NCBI RefSeq assembly: GCF_030814415.1
Contig: NZ_JAUSVB010000006.1
Span: 62,001-126,000 of the forward strand
DNA: 64,000 bases
Origin: Cellulomonas humilata
GTDB taxonomy: Bacteria > Actinomycetota > Actinomycetes > Actinomycetales > Cellulomonadaceae
Reading direction: 5' to 3'
Below the pieces are notes generated by a model. That model did no database searches and was not told the DNA's origin. It worked only from the letters and a program-made list of their open reading frames with translations. Positions 55,986 through 64,000 of the stretch are shown piece after piece (the stretch's first letter is position 1; every line of letters begins with the position of its first letter). The translations under genes and the position numbers were made by a program.

Positions 55986-58279
55986 AGCCCGTGGCGACGG
56001 GCCAGGTGCTCGCCGGTGAGGGAGTCCGGCACCGCCACCAGGTCGGCAGGCGGGCCGGCGAAGACGACGCGTCCGCCGTCGGCGCCGGCGCCCGGTCCGA
56101 GGTCGAGCACGTGGTCGGCGCGGGAGATCACGTCGAGGTTGTGCTCGATGACGATGACGGTGGAGCCGGCGTCGACGAACCGGTCGATGAGCCCGATGAG
56201 CCGGTCGACGTCGGACATGTGCAGTCCCGTGGTCGGCTCGTCGAGGACGTAGACGTCGGCGGGGGAGGCCAGCTCGATGGCCAGCTTGAGCCTCTGGCGC
56301 TCGCCGCCGGACAGCGTGGACAGCGGCTGGCCGAGGGTCAGGTACCCGATGCCGACGTCGTCCATGGCGGCCAGCGTCGACGCGAGGGCCTTCTCGGTGC
56401 GGTCGGTGAAGAACTCCCGAGCCTCCACCACCGACATCTCGAGCACGTCCGCGATCGACTGCCCGCGCAGCGTGTAGCCGAGCACCTCCTCGGTGTACCG
56501 CCGCCCGCCGCAGACCTCGCACGTCGACTTCATCGGCTCGAAGTTGCCCAGGTCGGTGTAGATGATCCCGAGCCCACCGCACTCGGGGCAGGCGCCCTCG
56601 GAGTTGGCGCTGAACAGGGCGGGCTTGACGCCGTTGGCCTTGGCGAACAGCTTGCGGATGGTGTCGAGCATGCCGGTGTACGTGGCCGAGTTGGACCGTC
56701 GGGAGCCTCGCGTGGTCGCCTGGTCGACCACGACGATGTCCGGGAACCGCTTGGGCAGGACGCCGCGGATCAGCGAGCTCTTGCCGGAGCCCGCCACGCC
56801 CGTGACGACGGTGAGGACGCCGCGCGGGATGTCGACGGACACGTCCTGCAGGTTGTGCAGGGTGGCGCCCCGCAACGACAGCGCGTCGACGGAGGACCGC
56901 ACGTCCGTCTTCAGCGGCTGGTGGCTGGTCAGGTGGTTGCCGGTGAGGGTGCCCGAGGTCCGCAGCCCGTCGAGGCCGCCCGCATAGACGACCTCACCGC
57001 CCGCGCCGCCGGCCCCCGGTCCCATGTCGATGATGTGGTCCGCGATCTCGATGACCTCGGGCTTGTGCTCCACCACGAGGACGGTGTTGCCCTTGGCCCG
57101 CAGCGCGATCAGGAGCTCGTTCATGCGGTGCACGTCGTGCGGGTGCAGCCCGACGGAGGGCTCGTCGAACACGTAGGTGACGTCGGTCAGCGCCGACCCC
57201 AGGTGGCGGACCATCTTGACCCGCTGCGACTCCCCGCCGGACAGGCTGGTGGACTCGCGGCTCAGCGAGAGGTACCCGAGCCCGATGTGCACGAGCGCGT
57301 CCAGCCGGTCCGCCAGGTCGTCGAGCATCGGCTTGTGCTCCGGCGAGTCGAGGCCGCGGATGAACGGTGCCAGGTCGCTGACCTGCATGTCCGCGCACTC
57401 CGCGATGGACCGGCCACCCACCAGGGAGTCGCGCGCGGCCTCGTTCAGCCGGGAGCCGCCGCACGCCGGGCACGGACCGCGGGTCGAGATGCGCTCGACC
57501 GCGGCCCGCGCGTGCGGCTGCAGCTGCTCCGGGTTCTTGGTCAGGACGAGCCGCTTCAGCTTGGGGACGAGCGCCTCGTACGTGAGCGACATCCCGGAGA
57601 CGGCGACCTTGGTGCCCTTCTTCGGCGCCTCGTCGGGGCCGTAGAGCAGCATCCGGCGCTGCTCGGGTGTGAACGTCCCCACCGGCTGGTCGGCCGGGTA
57701 GAACCCGCACTCGGCGTAGACCTTCCAGTACCAGGAGTCGACCTGGAAGTTCGGGAAGTCGATGGCCCCCTCCAGCAACGACTTCCTGGGGTCGACCAGC
57801 GCGTCCTCGTCGATGGCCGCGACGTTCCCGATGCCCTCGCAGTCAGGACACATGCCGCGGGGGTCGTTGAACGAGAACGCGATGGGGGTCCCCAGGTTCG
57901 GCACTCCCATCCGCGACCACACCCGCCGCATCCCGGCGTAGGTGTCGGTCGCGGTGCCGACGGTCGACCGCGACGACCCACCCATCGGCTGCTGGTCCAC
58001 GACGATCGACGCGGTCAGCCCGGTGAGCTCGTCGGCCTCCGGCTGCGGCGACTGCGGCAGGAAGTTCTGGATGAACGCCGAGTGGGTCTCGTTCAGCAGG
58101 CGCTGGCTCTCGGCCGCGATGGTGTCGAACGCCATCGACGACTTGCCCGAGCCGGACACCCCCGTGAACACGGTGATCTGGCGCTTGGGCACGTCGACGT
58201 CCACGCCCTTGAGGTTGTTCTCCCGACCGCCACGGATCCGGATCGCGTCGTGCACAGAGTTCTCCTTGAAGATCGTCAT
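55976..58279 (-). CDS. UvrA-like ABC ATPase (DrrC-type), self-resistance candidate
   Basis: A 767-aa twin ABC ATPase of the UvrA superfamily, shorter than UvrA (about 950). First Walker A is GVSGSGKSS, first signature LSGGESQRVK; second Walker A GVAGSGKSS and signature LSGGERQRLK. Zinc-binding knots CPDCEG, CPACGGSR, and CPECGG...CEVCGG are present. The UvrB-binding domain of true UvrA appears to be missing. DrrC of the daunorubicin producer is such a protein and removes drug from DNA. It overlaps the DrrB-like permease stop (ATGA, 58276-58279), linking it to a drug exporter. Confidence 0.88.
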   Translation of the reverse strand: MTIFKENSVHDAIRIRGGRENNLKGVDVDVPKRQITVFTGVSGSGKSSMAFDTIAAESQRLLNETHSAFIQNFLPQSPQPEADELTGLTASIVVDQQPMGGSSRSTVGTATDTYAGMRRVWSRMGVPNLGTPIAFSFNDPRGMCPDCEGIGNVAAIDEDALVDPRKSLLEGAIDFPNFQVDSWYWKVYAECGFYPADQPVGTFTPEQRRMLLYGPDEAPKKGTKVAVSGMSLTYEALVPKLKRLVLTKNPEQLQPHARAAVERISTRGPCPACGGSRLNEAARDSLVGGRSIAECADMQVSDLAPFIRGLDSPEHKPMLDDLADRLDALVHIGLGYLSLSRESTSLSGGESQRVKMVRHLGSALTDVTYVFDEPSVGLHPHDVHRMNELLIALRAKGNTVLVVEHKPEVIEIADHIIDMGPGAGGAGGEVVYAGGLDGLRTSGTLTGNHLTSHQPLKTDVRSSVDALSLRGATLHNLQDVSVDIPRGVLTVVTGVAGSGKSSLIRGVLPKRFPDIVVVDQATTRGSRRSNSATYTGMLDTIRKLFAKANGVKPALFSANSEGACPECGGLGIIYTDLGNFEPMKSTCEVCGGRRYTEEVLGYTLRGQSIADVLEMSVVEAREFFTDRTEKALASTLAAMDDVGIGYLTLGQPLSTLSGGERQRLKLAIELASPADVYVLDEPTTGLHMSDVDRLIGLIDRFVDAGSTVIVIEHNLDVISRADHVLDLGPGAGADGGRVVFAGPPADLVAVPDSLTGEHLARRHGLPR

Positions 58280-59052
58280 CGGCCCAGCCGCGCCCAGCGC
58301 CGCACGGCCAGTGTCGCAAAGACCGCTGACAGCACCACCGGCCACACGACCGCCAGCAGCACCACGTTCTCCGACGCCCAGCCGGTGCCCGCCACGGTCG
58401 GGTTCCCGAACAGCTCGCGCGTCGCAGCGACCGTCGCCGTGACCGGGTTCCACGCGGACAAGGTCTGCAGCCAGCCCGGCATCGTCGAGATGGGCACGAA
58501 CGCGTTCGACAGGAAGACGAACGGCCACACCAGGATCTGGACCGCCATCACGCCGCCCTGCCCGCGGAACAGCAGGCCGAGGTAGATCCCCACCCAGAGG
58601 AACGCGAACCGCAGGAGCAGCAGCAGGGCCACCCCGGCCAGCGCGTTGCCGAGTCCCTCGTGGATCCGCCACCCGATCACCAGGCCCGCGACCAGCAGCA
58701 CCGCCAGGCCGACGACGCTCGCGAGCATGTCCGCTGTCGCCCGGCCGAGCAGGACGGCCGCGCGGGACATCGGCAGCGACCGGAACCGGTCGGTCACCCC
58801 GCGCTGCACGTCCTGCGAGACGTAGGTCATCGTGCTCTCCAGCCCGAACGCCATCGTCACGGCGAGCATCCCGGGGAAGAGGAACTCGATGTACCCGCCG
58901 GGAACGTCGATGGCGCCGCCGAGCAGGAAGCCGAACATCAGGAGCAGCAGGATCGGGAACGAGAGCCCGATCAGCAGGTCCCACGGCTGGCGGCGCCAGT
59001 GCCCGAGGTCGCGCAGGGTCACGGTCCAGGAGTCACGCAGGGCCCAGGTCAT
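58276..59052 (-). CDS. DrrB-like ABC-2 permease
   Basis: A 258-aa membrane protein with six hydrophobic helices. It has RDLGHWRRQPWDLLIGLSFP at the N terminus, FLFPGMLAVTMAFGLESTMTYVSQDVQRGVTDRFRSLPMSR (abbreviated; the amphipathic coupling segment of ABC-2 exporters) and FLSNAFVPISTMPGWLQTLSAWNPVT near the end. It pairs with the ATPase just upstream for export of drugs or lipids. ATG 59052 overlaps the ATPase stop; its stop overlaps the UvrA-like ATG. Confidence 0.9.
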   Translation of the reverse strand: MTWALRDSWTVTLRDLGHWRRQPWDLLIGLSFPILLLLMFGFLLGGAIDVPGGYIEFLFPGMLAVTMAFGLESTMTYVSQDVQRGVTDRFRSLPMSRAAVLLGRATADMLASVVGLAVLLVAGLVIGWRIHEGLGNALAGVALLLLLRFAFLWVGIYLGLLFRGQGGVMAVQILVWPFVFLSNAFVPISTMPGWLQTLSAWNPVTATVAATRELFGNPTVAGTGWASENVVLLAVVWPVVLSAVFATLAVRRWARLGR

Positions 59053-59987
59053 GAGGCCTCCTTCGTCGAGCCGGTCAGGTGCAGGAACACTTCGTCGAGC
59101 GTCGGCCGGCGCAGGATCACGTCGTCGACGACGATCCCGCCGTCGTCGAGCGTCCGGACCACGTGCGTGAGCGCGGCGACGCGGTCCGTGACGGTCGCGG
59201 TGACCCGGCGGCCGTCCAGATCCACCTCGGCATCCCCCGCGACCGCCCGCAGCGCGGACTGCGCGGCCGCCAGGTCGGCCTCGTCGCGGACGACGACGTC
59301 GAGCCGGTCCTGCCCGATCGACGCCTTGAGCGCGTCGGGCGTCCCCTCGGCGGCGACCCGCCCGTGGTTCAGCACGGTCACCTGGGACGCCAGCTGGTCC
59401 ACCTCCTCCAGGTACTGCGTGGTCAGCAGCACCGCGGTCCCGCCCGCGACGAGCGCCCGGACCGCCTGCCACACCTCGCGCCGGCCGGCCGGGTCCAGAC
59501 CGGTGGTCGGCTCGTCGAGCAGCAGCACGGTCGGGTCCAGCACCAGGCCGGCGGCGAGGTCGAGCCGTCGCCGCATGCCGCCGGAGTAGGTGGAGACCGG
59601 CCGCTCGGCGGCGTCGACGAGGTCGAACCGCTCCAGCAGCTCGTCGGCCCGTCGTCGCGCCTGCCGGGTGCCGAGGTGGGAGAGCCGGGCGAACATCACG
59701 AGGTTGTCCCGGCCGCCCAGGATCTCGTCGACGGCCGCGTGCTGGCCGACGAGCCCGACGTGCCGACGCACCTGCGCGGCCTCCCGGACCACGTCGAACC
59801 CGGCGACGGTCGCCGTGCCGCCGTGCGGGTCCAGCAGCGTGGAGAGGATCCGCACGGCCGTCGTCTTGCCGGCGCCGTTCGGGCCGAGCAGCCCGTGCAC
59901 CGTGCCCGCCTCCACGGACAGGTCGAGCCCGTCGAGCACCGTGGTCTCGCCGTACCTGCGGGTGAGTCCAGTCGTCCTGATCGCCAT
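59049..59987 (-). CDS. DrrA-like ABC transporter ATPase
   Basis: A 312-aa ABC ATPase. Walker A GLLGPNGAGKTTAVRIL, Q-loop VGLVGQHAAVDEIL, signature YSGGMRRRLDLA, Walker B TVLLLDEPTTGLDPAGR, and switch region LLTTQYLEEVDQLA, all diagnostic of the daunorubicin-resistance DrrA group. The C-terminal domain (VDLDGRRVTATVTDRVAALTHVVRTL) is the DrrA-type regulatory extension. First gene of a three-gene minus-strand operon. Its start at 59987 faces a divergent TetR gene across a perfect operator palindrome. Confidence 0.92.
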   Translation of the reverse strand: MAIRTTGLTRRYGETTVLDGLDLSVEAGTVHGLLGPNGAGKTTAVRILSTLLDPHGGTATVAGFDVVREAAQVRRHVGLVGQHAAVDEILGGRDNLVMFARLSHLGTRQARRRADELLERFDLVDAAERPVSTYSGGMRRRLDLAAGLVLDPTVLLLDEPTTGLDPAGRREVWQAVRALVAGGTAVLLTTQYLEEVDQLASQVTVLNHGRVAAEGTPDALKASIGQDRLDVVVRDEADLAAAQSALRAVAGDAEVDLDGRRVTATVTDRVAALTHVVRTLDDGGIVVDDVILRRPTLDEVFLHLTGSTKEAS

Positions 59988-60005
59988 GCGTCCTCCCGAG
60001 GGCTA

Positions 60006-60022
60006 GTCGTACAGTGTACGAC
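60006..60022. promoter_or_regulatory. TetR operator between exporter and regulator
   Basis: GTCGTACAGTGTACGAC (60006-60022) is a perfect 17-bp palindrome with 8-bp arms and a central G, lying 18 nt upstream of the drrA-like start and 51 nt upstream of the tetR start. It is well placed to repress both directions. Confidence 0.85.
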
Positions 60023-60073
60023 AAGCAACGCAGGGGGTCACCCGGTTGTTCCCGACGGGGGAGGATGAGCGTC

Positions 60074-60844
60074 ATGACGGAGATCACCGGCACCGGCGAC
60101 CCGGCGCGCAGCCTCTCCCTGCTGTGGCGGCTGGTGGAGCCGGCCCCCCGCGGCCGAGGCGCTGAGGCCGGGCTCTCCGTCGACCGCGTGGTGGACGCCG
60201 CGGTCGCGCTCGCGGACGCCGAGGGCCTGGGGGCGCTCTCGATGCGCCGGCTCGCCACCGACCTCGGGGTCGGCGCGATGACCCTCTACACCTACGTCCC
60301 GGCGAAGGCCGAGCTACTGGACCTCATGGTCGACAGCGCGCTCGGCGAGTTCCCGTCGCTGTACGCCCCGGCGGCCGACCACTGGCGCGCCCGGCTCGAG
60401 GCGGTCGCCCGCGCGAGCTGGACCCAGTACGAGCGGCACCCGTGGCTGCTGCAGGTCGCCGCGTCCGGCCGGCCACCGCTGGGCCCCGGCGTGCTCACCA
60501 AGTACGAGCTCGGGCTCCAGGCCGTGGACGGCACGGGTCTCGACGAGGTCGCGATGGACGCCGTGTTCACGCTCATCGAGGGGTTCGTCGCGGGGACCGC
60601 CCGGGGGGTTGTCGACCAGGTCGCCGCCGAGGACGCCACCGGGATCACCGAGACCGAGTGGTGGGAGGCCACCGCTCCGATCCTCGACCAGGTGTACGAC
60701 CCGGAACGCTTCCCGACGGTCACCCGTGTCGGACCGATCGCCGGCGAGGCGCAGCAGGCGGCCTACGACCCGCGCCGGGCGTTCGAGTTCGGCCTGGCCC
60801 GGTTGCTCGACGGGATCGCGGTGCTGGTCGACGCCGCGCCGTAG
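60074..60844 (+). CDS. TetR-family regulator with TetR_C_1 type C-terminal domain
   Basis: A 256-aa repressor. The HTH segment is LSVDRVVDAAVALADAEGLGALSMRRLATDLGVGAMTLYTYVPAKAELL (abbreviated). The long C-terminal domain matches the tetracycline-repressor-like group (TetR_C_1) usual in regulators divergent from drrAB-type exporters. ATG 60074 follows GGGAGG by about 10 nt; ATG 60065 is in frame. It should control the three-gene exporter/UvrA-like operon through the 17-bp palindrome. Drug binding is the likely inducing signal. Confidence 0.88.
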   Translation: MTEITGTGDPARSLSLLWRLVEPAPRGRGAEAGLSVDRVVDAAVALADAEGLGALSMRRLATDLGVGAMTLYTYVPAKAELLDLMVDSALGEFPSLYAPAADHWRARLEAVARASWTQYERHPWLLQVAASGRPPLGPGVLTKYELGLQAVDGTGLDEVAMDAVFTLIEGFVAGTARGVVDQVAAEDATGITETEWWEATAPILDQVYDPERFPTVTRVGPIAGEAQQAAYDPRRAFEFGLARLLDGIAVLVDAAP

Positions 60845-60905
60845 GCGTCAACTCGCCGATCGGGAAGGACTGCCCGAAAGGTCCGCGTGGCCCTAGTCTC
60901 GGCCC

Positions 60906-61166
60906 ATGCTCATCCTCGGACTGATCCTGTTCGGCATGCTCATCGGTGCGCTCGCCCAGCTGATCCTCGGTCGCAAGCGCGGCCGGATCGACTGGACGAT
61001 GGCGATCATCGCCGGGCTCGTCGGCTCCTTCGTCGGTGGCCTGCTGGCCAGCCTCCTGAACGGTGACGGTCTCGAGCTGCGCCCCAGCGGCATCATCGGC
61101 TCGATCGTCGGCGCGATCATCGTCACCGCGATCTGGCGTTTTGTGGGCGGCCGCTCCAACGCCTGA
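60906..61166 (+). CDS. GlsB/YeaQ/YmgE-family stress-response membrane protein
   Basis: An 86-aa three-helix membrane protein (LGLILFGMLIGALAQLILG; MAIIAGLVGSFVGGLLASLL; SGIIGSIVGAIIVTAIW). The repeated Gly spacing and 'GrkRGriDW' are typical of the transglycosylase-associated/GlsB family. A role in cell-envelope stress is inferred from the family. ATG 60906 is 6 nt after TAGTCT (60894-60899), so leaderless translation is likely. A strong hairpin follows. Confidence 0.88.
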   Translation: MLILGLILFGMLIGALAQLILGRKRGRIDWTMAIIAGLVGSFVGGLLASLLNGDGLELRPSGIIGSIVGAIIVTAIWRFVGGRSNA

Positions 61167-61184
61167 CGCCCGCCCGGGCAACGA

Positions 61185-61218
61185 GAACGGCAGCCCCCCT
61201 CGCGGGAGGCTGCCGTTC
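61185..61218. terminator. Bidirectional hairpin terminator
   Basis: GAACGGCAGCC (61185-61195) pairs with GGCTGCCGTTC (61208-61218), an 11-bp perfect stem with a 12-nt loop, between the convergent GlsB-like and xylanase genes. Confidence 0.85.
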
Positions 61219-61261
61219 CCTCAGCGGTCCGGACCGGCCCTGTCCGTCCGGACCGCCGCCA

Positions 61262-63297
<2,036 letters not shown>

Positions 63298-63380
63298 AGT
63301 GTGCAGCGCTCGTCGTGTGCCGGGAACACCTTGGCGAGGGAACGAAGCGTTTAGGATTTCGGGTTCGAAAGTATCGGACG

Positions 63381-64000
63381 TCAGAGCGAGTCCGGTACGA
63401 CCTCGACGACGACGTTCCCGCGCTTGCGCCCGCTCTCCACGTACTCGTGCGCCGCCACGATGTCGGCCAGCGGGACCGCGCGGTCGATCACGACCTCCAG
63501 TGCGTCGTCGCCGAGCAGCCCGGCCACGAACGTCAGCGACGCGTTCTTCTCGACGGACATGCCCGACAGCACCCGTCGCCCGCGACCGAACCGCGTCACC
63601 AGCGCCAGGAGCGTGCTGAGCGGCCCGGTCGCCGTCGACATGTAGCAGCCGCGCGCGGTGAGCGACCCCCGGGACCGGGCGAACGAGCTGCGGCCCACGG
63701 CGTCGAAGATGACGTCGTACCGCTTGCCGCTCGTCGTGAAGTCCTCACTCGTGTGGTCGACGACGTGGTCGGCTCCGAGCGACCGGACGAGGTCGCCGTT
63801 GCGCCCGCTGCACACCCCGGTGACCTCCGCGCCGAACCGGTGCGCGAGTTGCACCGCGTAGGTGCCGATGCTGCCGGACGCCCCGATGACGAGGACCCGC
63901 TGGCCCGCGCGGACGTGCGCCTGGCCCTGCAGGAAGTACAGGGCCGTCGTGGAGCCGTCGACAGAGGCAGCCGCGCGCGCGAACGGCACCCCGGCGGGCT
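63381..64000 (-). CDS. MDR-family NAD(P)-dependent reductase, N-terminal part beyond the window
   Basis: The C-terminal 206 residues or so of a quinone-oxidoreductase-like MDR protein. It retains the cofactor fold VLVIGASGSIGTYAVQLAHRFGAEVTGVCS (abbreviated), then DHTSEDF, YDVIFDAVGRSSF and the last strand GKVxV replaced by GNVVVEVV. Its start lies beyond base 64000. No zinc ligands are visible in this half. The protein resembles zinc-independent reductases such as the YhdH/ZADH group. It is transcribed toward the xylanase; its stop is 190 nt from the xylanase start codon. Confidence 0.85.
   Translation of the reverse strand, partial: PAGVPFARAAASVDGSTTALYFLQGQAHVRAGQRVLVIGASGSIGTYAVQLAHRFGAEVTGVCSGRNGDLVRSLGADHVVDHTSEDFTTSGKRYDVIFDAVGRSSFARSRGSLTARGCYMSTATGPLSTLLALVTRFGRGRRVLSGMSVEKNASLTFVAGLLGDDALEVVIDRAVPLADIVAAHEYVESGRKRGNVVVEVVPDSL

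Noticed and set aside
55976..58279. Housekeeping UvrA
   Set aside because: At 767 aa it is about 180 residues short, seems to lack the UvrB-binding domain, and is coupled to a DrrAB-type exporter.
63361..63380. tRNA fragment suggested by GGTTCGAA
   Set aside because: No acceptor stem or anticodon arm flanks it; it is one copy of a 14-nt inverted repeat with the xylanase start region.

Overview
The window is a gene-dense, very GC-rich actinobacterial chromosome segment. It has short intergenic gaps, frequent GTG starts and many 4-nt ATGA/GTGA stop-start overlaps. The best taxonomic clue is the gene at 61262-63190: a secreted GH11 xylanase / CBM2 / CE4 deacetylase / CBM2 protein with the layout and length of Cellulomonas fimi XynD. 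A Cellulomonas or a close relative is therefore likely. This is inferred from gene content; no 16S or other marker gene is present.

Layout. 1-2727: tail of a hydroxamate-siderophore cluster (penicillin-acylase-like protein, GNAT acyltransferase, siderophore-interacting ferric reductase). 2724-5236: a PPOX flavoprotein and a membrane Fe-S (heterodisulfide-reductase-like) oxidoreductase on the minus strand. 5666-12149: a complete Mrp Na+/H+ antiporter operon with MrpA and MrpB fused, followed by a CrtI-like oxidoreductase. 14011-17918: TPP riboswitch and thiamine ABC transporter thiBPQ. 17990-21981: SRPBCC protein, acetyltransferases and an Nramp Mn2+ transporter. 22052-23361: a DUF559/AbiEi-like gene bracketed by mirrored 19-nt repeat arrays. 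23363-27245: an ECF42-type sigma factor with five YCII/DGPF-type proteins in three transcription units that share one promoter motif, with an ArsR-glyoxalase pair inserted. 27343-36480: SDRs, PadR and TetR regulators, alcohol dehydrogenase, a two-component system and methyltransferases. 37325-38938: a caspase-fold (DUF6345) protein and a propeptide-like partner. 39685-41017: universal stress protein and paired fluoride channels. 43486-46252: an arsenic operon without a recognised arsenite pump but with an APC permease and a 59-aa Cys protein. 46299-55880: MFS transporter, PemK-like membrane protein, acetyltransferases, PIN and AAA proteins, and a TetR-controlled oxidoreductase. 55976-60844: DrrA/DrrB exporter, UvrA-like ATPase and TetR. 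61262-64000: xylanase and a truncated dehydrogenase.

Regulatory logic is unusually readable. There are perfect palindromes upstream of several TetR, ArsR, PadR and LacI-type targets. Three ECF42-type promoters are visible. At least eight genes start 6-7 nt after a -10-like hexamer, as expected of leaderless mRNAs. The riboswitch region contains a hairpin that would mask the thiB Shine-Dalgarno.

The most interesting unexplained structures are (1) a family of intergenic arrays built from 19-nt units in forward and then inverted orientation (five loci, one with a different unit sequence but the same period), two of which flank a nuclease-like gene; (2) the DUF6345 plus propeptide-like pair; and (3) the ECF42/DGPF regulon. 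No tRNA, rRNA, CRISPR array, transposase or prophage gene was seen.
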